Below are positions 54,354 through 64,000 of a stretch of DNA of 64,000 bases, piece after piece (position 1 is the stretch's first letter; each line of letters starts with the position of its first letter). Both the position numbers and the translations under genes were made by a program. The DNA is from Rhizopus arrhizus (taxonomy: Eukaryota; Mucoromycota; Mucoromycetes; Mucorales; Rhizopodaceae): assembly GCA_024220505.1 (NCBI GenBank), contig JAKZZE010000007.1:1612001-1676000 (forward strand), written 5' to 3'. Under the pieces are notes generated by a model. That model was not told the origin of the DNA. It ran no database searches and saw nothing but the letters and a program-made list of their open reading frames with translations.

Positions 54354-56557
54354 AAATTAAAGAATAAAGACATAACTGTTACTCGTGATTTTAAACTGAC
54401 TAAAGATGATTCTATAAGCTTTCCTATCCTTGTAAATAATGTAAAAGCAATGACTATCTTAGATACAGGTGCAAATTTTTCGTCAATTAATAAAAAGTTT
54501 TGTCTAGAACATAATTTTCCTATTGTTCCATCTAAGGAAAAAGATGTAATAAAATTGGCTGATTCTAAATCTACTATTACACGAATTGGTACAATTGAAT
54601 TAAACATCAGATGTAATGAAAAAAATTATACTCATAACTTCGAAGTAATGAACTTAACAAATGATCATGACATGAGTATAGGTACAGATTTTATGACTAA
54701 ACTTGGAATTGGTCTTACTGGTTTACCATATAAATGGGATACTGATGAAGTAGACAATATTCAAGCTGCACAATCTAAATATAGTGACAATAGTGAGCTC
54801 TTAGAAGAAGTAGATAAGGAAATGTCAGAACTTGAAGACTGCCCCGCAGGAACTCCTGAACAATTTCAATCTGCTATAAATGATATTAAACCATTGATTC
54901 AATTAAATCAAGGCATACCTAAAGGTTCTTTTTGTACAATTCCAGAATCTGTTGTCTCAATTGAAACTCCAGAAAATGTAACATCGTATCGAAGTCCTTA
55001 CCCGATCGCTTTAGTGTATCATCAAGTTGTACAGGATCAGATTAATGAATGGCTGGATAATGGTGTCATAAAACGTGCTCCTGCTAACACTGAATGGAGT
55101 TCGGCTTTAACAGTAGTAAAGAAGACAAATGCCAAGGGAGAAATAACTGGTTATCGTGTATGCCATGATCCTAGACATATTAATGCTCTTTTATCTTCTA
55201 TTGACCGAATGCCTTTACCAAAAATATCTGAACTCTTTGAAGAATTAAAAGGAGCTTCAGTATATTCCACTTTGGATCTTAAATCCGCATTTAACTCTTT
55301 AAGGTTGCGAGAGGATCATGCTCATAAATTAGCATTCTCATGGAATAATGTACAATACGTGCCAATTGGTACTCCATTTGGTTTAAAGCACGTATCTAGT
55401 GTGATGCAAAGAACAATGAGTATAGCACTTGAGAATATGCCCTTTGCTAGATGCTTTATCGATGATATAGTAGTCGCATCTACTTCAATTGAAGAACATA
55501 AACTACATTTAAAAGCAGTAATAAATAAGCTGACCAAAGTAAATCTCAAATTAAATCCTGATAAATGTAAATTCTTTCAAAATAAGATTAATTTACTTGG
55601 TTTTAGAATATCGCCTAAAGGTGTATCTCTTGACGTTCGTAAAGTTGCTAATGTACAAGATTTCCCTATACCTAAAACAGGAAAGGATATCATGAGATAT
55701 TGTGGTCTCATAAATTACTTTCGACCTCTTATCCCTAAAGCGTCCACACTCTTGGCTCCGCTGGATGCATTGAGGAATGAAAAATCACTTGAAAAATTAT
55801 GGAACAATAAACATCAAACATGCTTTGATAATCTTAAAAAGGTACTTTTGGAAGGAACCATCTTAGCCTATCCTGATTTAAATCGTCCTTTCTGTGTTGC
55901 CACTGATGCTTCTAACGTCGGTTTAGGTGTTGTTCTCTATCAAGTGATTGATGGAAAAATAAAATATATTTCCATGATGGCGAAAAGTCTCTCTAAAAGT
56001 GAACGTAACTATTCAGCTACTAAGCGTGAATTATTAGCAGTAGTCTATGCATTAAAAAAGTTCCATAAATATCTCTGGGGTAATCACTTCACTCTATATA
56101 CGGATCATAAAGCATTGACCTATCTTCACACGCAAAAAATAGCAAACGTAATGCTGATCAATTGGCTGGATACTTTATTAAAGTATGATTTTAAAGTCGT
56201 TCATCTGCCAGGAATAGATAATATCTTACCTGATACACTTTCTCGTCTCTATGAAATTGAGAATCCTGTCAATGAACTGGGAGGGGATAATGCTCGTCTA
56301 CTTAACAGAACAGCTATAAAATTACCTAGTATTAATGACGGTGAATACATAACACCAGCGGATTCAGAAGAACGTAAAGAACTTCTTCTTAAAGAACATC
56401 TAAAAGGACACTTTGGTTCTGATGCAATTTACCATGCTTTAAAACGTAAAGGTATCTACTGGAATAATCTAAAAGAAGAAGCAGTAGAATTAGTAAAAAG
56501 TTGTGTACCCTGTCAACAATTTAACATAATCAAAAAAGGTTATAACCCTTTAAGACC
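54354..56557 (+). pseudogene. Pol of Gypsy-3, N-terminal part (protease, RT, RNase H, integrase start)
   Basis: Same frame as gag; first ATG at 54450. Motifs: protease LDTGANFSS; RT with VCHDPRHIN, PFGLKHVSS and CFIDDIVVAS; RNase H with ATDASNVGLGVVLYQV and YTDHKALTYLHTQ; integrase zinc region HLKGHFG...CVPCQQFN. The frame is cut at 56558 by the Tc1-3 insertion just after KKGYNPLRP. The TGA before it is either a readthrough codon or a lesion. Gypsy-1 has no stop at the equivalent point. Confidence 0.88.
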
Positions 56558-56559
56558 TA

Positions 56560-58189
56560 CAGTAGCGGACAAAACTGGTGCACAAAAATTAAAATCAACA
56601 TTGTATCTCCGCCATATGTCTGCGACTTTTGTGGCATATACCATCTGAAAGACAGTCCAAAATATACATTATGTTACGTAAACCGGAACTGTACCGGACA
56701 TCCCCCAGGCATAAGGTCATTTTTAGTGATTTTTTGCATATTTCAATTTTCGCCAAAAATGTGGTGCTTGTCTAGCCTTCTTTCAATTTTCCCCATATCT
56801 CTCCCGTTTGCTTTCAGATTTCACCGCATATTAGTGAATTTTAGTAGCTCTTAAGAAATAGATAAAACCATAGTTATTTTGTATTTCCCATTGAATCCCC
56901 CCTTTTGTTTTTACCCTATTCACTATAACAAAGTACTAGCCTTATATGTTTAAGAAAATAAGCAACTGTAAAAACGAAACTCTGAGATCTCGAATACACT
57001 TAGTTCATACGACAACAGATATTTCTAGGATAACAAGAATCTCTAAGTGGACAATCAACAGGAGAAAGAGGGAAGAAAGAAACTTAATGTCTTGTGATCA
57101 TGAAGGTCTCCCGCTTTTAGTCTGAAAAGTTACTAGCTCAATCACCAACCTAAAGCTTGGACAAGGTCCGTTACACACAGTTTCCGATGCTCAGCACATT
57201 TTGAGGACCTTAAGATACAGTATTAGCAAATTGTCAGTCTGAAGGCACTGTAGGAAGCTAGATTTTGAGTCTGGAAGTAAGGAATCGAAGAATTTCATCA
57301 GCTGTATTAGCCGGAAAAAGCGATGAATGTGGTATCACGACAAGCCATTGTATACAATAGAGGACTGGAAGTCTGCTATCTTTAGCAATGAAACAAATAT
57401 GAACATTATGGATGCAGATAGTATACACTAATATTGAAAGCAAGTCGAGCAACCTGAGCGATTTTTTCACGGTGATCAAACAATGAAGCATGCTGGCTGC
57501 TCTGTTATGTTTTAAGGCTGTATTAGATATTGAGGACCGGAATATGTGTGTCAAGTATATGATGGTATAATGAACTCATAAATATACACATATATTTCGC
57601 TTACTTCATACCACAAAAGCCTAGCGTATAGTGGTCTAAAACGTCGTAATCTCTCGTTTCAGTATGACAATGACACAAGGCACAAGTCGACGCATGTCAC
57701 AAACTCAATATTTGATAACAGCGCTTCTGTGCTACAAGTTTAGCCGCCACTAATCCCGGCCTAAGTCCGCTTAAGCATGCCAGGTGGCAATTGATGGCAA
57801 AGGTATGATGATACGACACTAGATCAAAAAGGGTCGATGATCTTTGGAAAAGAGTAGTTAAAGAGCCGGGTTCTTTTATTGAAAATGATATACACGGATA
57901 TTATTAGCATATGCAAAGAAGAACATCCGATGATATCAAGAGATGAGATGATTATATAAAGTCTAAGGTCTTAGCCACTTTTGCGGTTTTTAGAAAATAT
58001 AAAATTTTATAAATTTAAAGCACGCTTATCGCTCAGTTTTAACAATGTCATGCTTAGAACATACATAAATTACAATGACTAGTATATCCTCCTTCTAGTA
58101 CAGTTTCATGACTATTGCAATTACCATGAGCAGGTAATGGTAGTTAAAAGCTGAAAAAAAGTTTTGTGCACCAGTTTTGTCCGCTACTG
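56560..58189 (+). mobile_element. Non-autonomous Tc1 copy, family Tc1-3 (copy c)
   Basis: 1630 bp, the same length as copies a and b, with TA duplications at 56558-56559 and 58190-58191. It inserted in the Gypsy-3 integrase. Removing it with one TA restores the reading frame across the junction. It shares the same in-frame TAA (57579-57581) and other lesions with copy a, with scattered substitutions elsewhere. Confidence 0.94.
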
Positions 58190-58893
58190 TATAACAGCCA
58201 CATTACCTGGTGATAGTTGGGGCATCGACTTAGCTGGTCCCATGAAAACTTCCTTGAATGGCAACAATTACTTGCTGATTATGGTTGACATTGCTACTCG
58301 TTACTGCATATTGAAACCTATCCCTGATAAACAATCTATGACGATTGTAAAAACATTAATCGATGTATTCTCTAATTATGGTTTTCCTCGTATACTCCAA
58401 TCTGATAATGGTGGTGAATTTGTAAATGAGCTTATGCAATTACTTGCTGAAAATGCTGGTTATGATCATAGACTCATATCTAGTTACCATCCCAGAGCTA
58501 ATGGTGTAAGTGAACGTTGGGTACAAAGTGCTGTAAAAGCCATAAAGAAACAAGTCGAAGGTGCTAAAGCAGACTGGGATTTATATGTTCCTTCTACACA
58601 ACTCTACCTAAATAGCAAATATAATGAACGTACTAAGACGCCACCCTTCACTTTAATGTTCGGCCGTAATCCAAATGACTTTGAAGACTTCAGTCAGGAA
58701 AAAGATGAAGCAACTAAGGAAGAATTAAATACAGAACTTTTAAAAAATATAAAAAAGATGACAGAAATTGTATTTCCTGCTATATACGAAAGAACAAAAA
58801 TAATAACAAACAAACAAAAGGAAAAATTTGATGCGTCACATAAACTTGTATCAATCCCCGAAAATAGTTATGTAATGGTAACAGTAAATTATA
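58190..58893 (+). pseudogene. Pol of Gypsy-3, integrase catalytic part
   Basis: Continuation of pol after the Tc1-3 copy: WGIDLAGPM, SDNGGEFVNEL and ANGVSERWVQSA supply the DDE residues. The frame then runs through SRLIS-type and NPNDF segments equivalent to Gypsy-1. It is cut at 58893 within SIPENSYVMVTV, where Gypsy-1 continues with its GPY-like and chromodomain regions. The last 18 or so codons to 58949 are Tc1-4 sequence. Confidence 0.86.
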
Positions 58894-60151
58894 CAGTGGG
58901 TGGACTAATTGTCCCAGTGTTTCAACATTTTTTACTTTTGACACTGTAACTCGACCAATTCTTAGGCTATGTGACTAGTTTTATGCTCATTAGAAAGGTC
59001 GCACTTCGTGCTACATAATATCAAAGAGCCAGAGTTCGGAGATTACACAGTCTGAGTTAATCAGCAATAGAAAAAAACACCGCACTGGGACAATTTTTCC
59101 GCTTGAACGTAAATTTTATTTAATAACGGGTATGTCCCCCTTTAGCATTAATAACTGCTTTACAACGATCCGGCATACTATCTATATATCTTCTACACTC
59201 ATCCACTGTAAAAGTATTCCATTCTTTTTCTATTCTTTCCCATAACTCATGTACTCCTTTAGCCTTAGTGTCGTATACACTCAGCTTGAGTTTAAGGTGA
59301 TGCCATACATGTTCAATAGGGTTTAAATCGGGACTTTGGGCTGGCCAGCTAAAGATATGATCACTCTTGAAGTTATTATCCACAAACCATTGCTTAGCAA
59401 GCTTCGAAGTGTGCTTGGGATCCTTATCTTGTTGAAAATAGATATCCTCAGGATTGTATCCATAGTACTTTAGGCTGTCCATAAGTGTAGTTTCCAAGAT
59501 ATTTACATAATCCACAGCTTTCATAGTTCCGTCATGTATCCAACAAGCATATCCAGGGCCATCATAAGTAATACAACCCCATACCATGACACTTCCTTGG
59601 CCACCTTTAACTGTAAGGTCTAAGTGATAAGGCTGCAATGCATCGTCTGGTCGACTCCAGTAATACTTGCAACCGTCTGATCCGAAAACATTGACTTTAA
59701 TCTCATCACTAAACACCATACGCCTCCAGTCATCGGTTGTCCAGTCTTTGTGGGCCATAGCCCATGCTAAACGTCGTTCCTTGTGCTGTTTACTGAGCAG
59801 AGGCTTCTTCGCTTTGATTTTAGCTCTGAAGTTCATACTTTTAAGGAGCTTCAAGACTCCAGAATAACCAATAGTATATCCCAAACCATTCAGATATTGA
59901 TGTACTGCTTTGGCTGTCTTGAATTCACCCTTTATTACTTGTCTACGGATGTATGACTTGGTAGTTTCACCAATAGTTGCTCTTCTACCAGGGGTTGCCT
60001 TCATTCGGTTTGGAAAAAACTTGTTCGCATACCTACCTAAAGTTGACTTTTTCAATCCGGGAATGCGTTCCATAACTTGTTCATATGTCATATTACTAGC
60101 CAAAAGCATTTGGATTTGTTTCTGAACAGATTTGCTGATAGTAGGAGTCAT
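58894..60151 (-). mobile_element. Tc1/mariner element Tc1-4, one end missing
   Basis: The left inverted repeat (58894-59105, 212 bp) starts CAGTGGGTGGACTAATTGTC after TA 58892-58893. It ends with an opposed copy of the motif (CACTGGGACAATT at 59083-59095), as in Tc1-1 and Tc1-2. The transposase follows on the minus strand. No matching right repeat is found in the bases after 60151, so the 5' side has been deleted together with the Gypsy-3 remainder. The true break lies somewhere after 60151. Confidence 0.82.
59120..60151 (-). CDS. Tc1-type transposase, intact (DD37E)
   Basis: 343 codons from ATG 60151 to TAA. It cuts and reinserts Tc1 DNA at TA sites. The N-terminal part (1-120) holds two helix-turn-helix motifs (KKSTLGRYANKFFP; AVHQYLNGLGYTIGYSGVLKLL). 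The catalytic boxes are MVFSDEIKVNVFGSDG, FQQDKDPKHTSK and SPDLNPIEHVW, with 37 residues between the second Asp and the Glu. It ends RRYIDSMPDRCKAVINAKGG. The length and all key residues are preserved, and it is the only undamaged Tc1 transposase here. Since one inverted repeat is missing it could act only on other copies, and its promoter-side repeat is gone. Confidence 0.93.
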   Translation of the reverse strand: MTPTISKSVQKQIQMLLASNMTYEQVMERIPGLKKSTLGRYANKFFPNRMKATPGRRATIGETTKSYIRRQVIKGEFKTAKAVHQYLNGLGYTIGYSGVLKLLKSMNFRAKIKAKKPLLSKQHKERRLAWAMAHKDWTTDDWRRMVFSDEIKVNVFGSDGCKYYWSRPDDALQPYHLDLTVKGGQGSVMVWGCITYDGPGYACWIHDGTMKAVDYVNILETTLMDSLKYYGYNPEDIYFQQDKDPKHTSKLAKQWFVDNNFKSDHIFSWPAQSPDLNPIEHVWHHLKLKLSVYDTKAKGVHELWERIEKEWNTFTVDECRRYIDSMPDRCKAVINAKGGHTRY

Positions 60152-62012
60152 TTGATGCGGGACAAAGTCGTAAGAAGTGCAGTATCACTACGGCGCAAAA
60201 AAATCTCCGCATAACACTCATTGTAGGCGCGGATTAATAAAATAAAGATGCTAAAAATGTCGAATTTAGCATAATTTAGAATAAAATTGGAATAACATTG
60301 GAGTAAAACATGATGCTACATGAACTCTCATACGCTTTCACATAACAATTTAATTGGATGAGGCAAAATTGGAGTAAAATGGAGTAAAATTGGTCTAAAG
60401 TATAACAATTTAATTGGATGAGGCAGACATTAGCTGTTCTGTATATAAGCAGAGTATGGCTATGTTTAATCAATTATGTCCAGTAAAATGGGTAGGTTTA
60501 TTATTGTATAGGGCAGTATAAATGGACAAATTTAAATGATTTAATAATACGATGCTTTATTTATTTTATTATATTATTCATTTGAATAAAAAAAAAAAGT
60601 AATAACAAAAAAAAAGTAATAACAAAAAAAAAGTAATAGCAAAAAAAAAAAAAATAATAAAAGAAAAAGAATAATAAAAGAAAAGGAATAATAAAAAAAA
60701 AGGAATACAGAATGAACAGATCCAATATAATCGTACGTCATTACTTACCTGTCCTCGACAATATTCAATGCAACCCATTTAGCAGATTTAATTACTTTCA
60801 ACAATCTACATTGCAATCTATATTCAACAGAATAATTAATATTTAAACATATGCAATTTTATTTCTATTTACCAAAATTGTTTTCCTTTTTTTTATCACA
60901 TGATAGATAATTGTCTTATACAACCATTGTTACTTTTCCTCAAGTCCGTGCGCCTATGCTTTATTGGGTTTCATAATACTCTATCATCATTGCTGTTATC
61001 GTTAATATCATTACAGTTGCTTCATACAAAATCCACATTGCAAAATAAAACAAAGTATTAAAATCTAATAAATAAAAAACATCAGTTAAGAAAAAAGTAA
61101 CAAGCAAACAAATTATACCTTTTGTCTTGTTCAAACATACTATCTATACAATATGATGTTGGTTAAGGTTCAATCTATCTGAAGCAGCATAGAGTATAAT
61201 TTTACCTAATATCAACAGCATACACAATATGAAACAACACACCAAGCATAGTATACAAAAGCAGAGGATGAATAGTTGCGACAAACTGGTCTACAGCATG
61301 ATAGAGTATTGATTATACAGCTAGGTTGCACACTACAGATAGAGTCAGTAAAGTGTCAAGGTAAGGAGCGGAAAGAAATACAAATAAAGATATGAAGAAG
61401 AGCAAGGGTTGTTGCATGTTGTAATGTAGCCATAACTAAGTTTTCTTTAATTAGTGAACCATTCGTTAAAAACATCTTGTTTGACTAAAGCTCTCGCAAT
61501 ATTTGAAGTAAAAGAATACTAGAGCTTACTATAAGCAAAGATAAAAAGAAATGGTTAAAAGGAATACAACATCCAACAACTTCATACCCATGCAACATAA
61601 TAATTGTTTTTTTTTTTTTTTTTTCATTTGTAATGCGTTGACTGTTTGAGCTGATTTAGTTTTAGCTATTTTGTTTTCAAAACATGGTGCATATCAGCAA
61701 TAACTAAAAGTATCAAAAACTGTTAACAAAGTAGAGTAATAATGAATATACGAAAAAAAAAAAAAAAAAAAAAAGAAAAGAGCCATAAAAAAATAAAAAA
61801 ATAAAATAATGCTTTAAAATCCATGCAAGTTTATTTCATATAATTAAAGTCATAGGACCAATGGCATTGAAGAATAATAACTAAGCTATATAAAAAAGTA
61901 CCAACATTACCATCATGGAGATCTAGTCATGACAAGACAATTCTAAACGACATTTAACAAACAATAGTAGAATTTATTTAACAAAAGATAAAACAATAAA
62001 AGAAAAAGAAAC
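60152..62012. other. AT-rich sequence without recognised genes
   Basis: A 24-bp direct repeat (ATAACAATTTAATTGGATGA then GGCA) occurs at 60342-60365 and 60402-60425. The motif TTGGAGTAAAA recurs around it. At 60585-60705 there is an A-rich microsatellite with TAATA spacers. Homopolymer tracts lie at 61606-61624 and 61757-61774. No coding frame is credible. Confidence 0.6.
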
Positions 62013-62078
62013 AATTATATTCTTCTCTTTTTATTTTGACGACGAGAAGTAGGACGAGTGCCAGAACGGGTGGTAGAC
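62013..62078 (-). other. Short basic ORF, 21 codons, function unknown
   Basis: On the minus strand ATG at 62078 opens a frame reading MSTTRSGTRPTSRRQNKKRR and one more residue, then TAA. The Ser/Thr/Arg-rich start recalls the first residues of the accessory proteins (MSRR...), and a first exon of a lost gene is possible. It may equally be chance. Confidence 0.2.
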
Positions 62079-62568
62079 ATAATGGTATGCTTTCCGATCT
62101 TTAATACCTTTTTCTTCATTTCATTTATGTAGCCTTCTTTTTTTTTATTTTTTTATGCTTTTATGCCTATGTCTATGATTTAATAACTTCTTTTTCCATG
62201 TTCTTTTTTTTAATTACCATCAAAACTCCATCCAAAATATATATCTAATCTTCTCTTATGTATTGCTGTATTCACGTAAATCACTTTTCGACTATAATCC
62301 AAATAAATTCTATGCATATGTTTCTATGCTTAAAACCTTTTACAAGAAACTATTTTTATACGTTTTGTAGCTGTAATAAAAAAAATCGTTTAAGAGTTTT
62401 TAAACAAAGCTTCAGGTTTTGTATCTGTTAACAAGTTGCACTGCAAAATGATATGTTATTTGACACCTTCCATTATCTCTATAGTGTTACGTTGTTGTTA
62501 AAGGGATTTATAGCCTTATATCCAATATGCTAATCAAAATAAGATTTTTTTCATTATGAGTACTGAAC

Positions 62569-62605
<37 letters not shown>

Positions 62606-64000
62606 CCTACCAAATAAAGACTTTTTTTCTACTAAATATTTCATAAAGCATAGGACTAAACGGAATGTAGCTCATATACTATAAACATACATTAGATGCA
62701 ATGTATATCAACAAACGATCACTATTTACCTTAAAAAAAAGCTAATTCTTGTTAAATAATTGTAAAAACTAGATTAAGGTACAAGATAAATAATAACAGT
62801 TTAATTGTTAGCAAGTGTTTAGAATAGTAAAAATAATTACGAGCCGTAAGAATTTCGTAGCAGGATTACATGAAGAAAGAAAAGAAGTACAATCGGAAGT
62901 TTCTTGTACTTTTTGAAACGCTTGTAAGTTATAACGACGTCATCCTAGAGCATTTGCAAACTCGTTTTTTTTTTTTTTATTACAATTATTTTTGAAATTC
63001 AGTTTATTTAATTCATGATTACAACAATTATTAGTAGTCAAACAGATTGAATTCCTTTGGCTTCAATTAAACTGACTATAACAGAGAAAAAGTATAATAA
63101 CAAAGGACAACCTACTCAAATCAATATTTTTACCCAATGAAGAAGTAATTTAAACAAATTACTTTATTGTATATGGTCTGAATTTGATAATAGTTTATAC
63201 AACTCTTTTTTATATCTATTACGCATTTATATTCTTCAGTTTATTTCCCCATATTTAATACAAAAAAATAAAGATTCACAACTATGACAAATTACTCTCA
63301 GTTCAATTAACATAAAAAGTTTGTAATGTAACTCGACTAGTAAAAGTATAATGAAGCAGTACTACAATTGGATACAAAGAAAAGTTACAGCAATCAAAGC
63401 ATATCTTGTTTAAATTTGCTAAAATAAATAGAACTAAAGGCACAGGTGCATTACTGACTCTTTGCCATAATGCTTACATGTCTTCTTTTTCACATTTTAA
63501 GTTTCCATTAAAAACATATCAGCTAGAGCACAAGATGTGGAAGTGGTTTAAGATACGACAATTGACAGAGGCATAAAAAACGTAAGCTTTGTTCTTTTTT
63601 TTTACATTTTTGGCAGTAATGGAGCTATAAGTTGTCTCTTTTTTTGTTGTTGCAAATTATCAATTATAAAAACAACCACAAAATATAGTTCAAGATAGAA
63701 ACAAAAAAGAGAGTCGCAGAACATTTTTTTTTTTTAAAAAATAAAAAATTGTACGCAATCTACTTTCTTTGTAATTGCTTAAAAAAACTAATGAAAAGGA
63801 ATCTTTTTTACGACCATTACAATCATAATGCAGAAAAATGCAAGTTGTGTAATATCGGTTCGTTACGTCTTTTAACAGCAAAACTCAGGTTTTATATAGT
63901 TTAAAAAGTGATTTTGCCAAGTAGATCCAGCCCATTTCAATATTTACCTGCAAAAAAAAAAAAAAAAGTGGAGCAATAAAAATGAATAGAGCATTTTAAG
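62079..64000. other. AT-rich sequence without recognised genes
   Basis: Mostly low-complexity sequence with T tracts (62573-62605, 62965-62980) and A tracts (63951-63966). No tRNA, transposon end or credible ORF was found; the 63-codon frame at 63690-63881 (-) runs through homopolymers and is not supported. Confidence 0.55.

Larger units (their letters stand above)
52545..58893 (+). mobile_element. Ty3/gypsy element Gypsy-3, interrupted and 3'-truncated
   Basis: Gag (53016-54353) and pol (54354-56557, resuming at 58190) are in one frame apart from a TGA. A Tc1-3 copy splits the integrase, and Tc1-4 at 58894 ends the element. The rest of pol (GPY module and any chromodomain) and the 3' LTR are absent. 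The protein is a clear relative of Gypsy-1 (RT, RNase H and integrase align throughout). Confidence 0.85.

Noticed and set aside
58164..58189. Start of the integrase fragment ORF at 58164
   Set aside because: The first codons are Tc1-3 inverted-repeat sequence, not gypsy coding sequence.
63690..63881. 63-codon ORF near the right edge
   Set aside because: Crosses homopolymer runs, has no domain and no neighbouring promoter or partner exon.

Overview
This is a eukaryotic, AT-rich, transposon-packed window, most likely from an early-diverging filamentous fungus (Mucoromycota/Mucorales is my inference). The reasons are short GT-AG introns of about 50-80 bp, many Tc1-type elements, a chromodomain Ty3/gypsy element, and CACTA-like elements with Tnp2/DUF4218-like transposases. 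The only confident host gene is one tRNA-Arg(ACG) at 49496-49568.

Layout. Four CACTA-like DNA transposons of one lineage dominate 1-42.3 kb. Three have both ends in the window, with 5'-CACTG termini and 3-bp target duplications: El2 (7770-18306, ACG), El1R (25022-34105, AAA) and El3 (34109-42335, AAA). El1L (98-7749) is a near-identical inverted sibling of El1R whose transposase-side end is missing. Each element carries two convergent genes: a four-exon accessory gene, and a multi-exon transposase with an N-terminal CxCxxC...H finger, a DDE-like core and a DUF4218-like C-terminal region. The accessory ORFs of El1L, El1R and El3 are intact. Every transposase copy is broken, by a nonsense codon, frameshifts, Tc1 insertions, a solo LTR or truncation.

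Nested in these are Tc1/mariner elements at 2233-3870, 5750-7379, 10824-12493, 12942-14601 and 25392-27021. Most can be defined to the base because an uninterrupted sibling sequence in the same window supplies the empty site. A young chromoviral Ty3/gypsy element (18877-24892, TSD CCCCT) with one intact 1621-codon gag-pol ORF lies between El2 and El1R.

A second young Ty3/gypsy element (42386-49485, minus strand, TSD ACAT) sits directly upstream of the tRNA-Arg gene. It lacks a chromodomain, has a candidate -1 frameshift site and encodes its integrase in a separate ORF. From 49.6 to 53.0 kb lie degenerate LTR/leader repeats. A third Ty3/gypsy element follows (gag 53016-54353; pol 54354-56557 and 58190-58893), split by a Tc1 copy (56560-58189) and cut short by another Tc1 with an intact transposase (58894 to about 60151). 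From 60.2 to 64 kb I see no convincing gene.

Most notable points: a conserved two-gene CACTA-like system with a convergent accessory gene; four such elements clustered at two related copies of one target of about 54 bp, one of them just upstream of the tRNA gene; and Tc1 families whose 212-215 bp inverted repeats carry opposed copies of the terminal motif at both edges.
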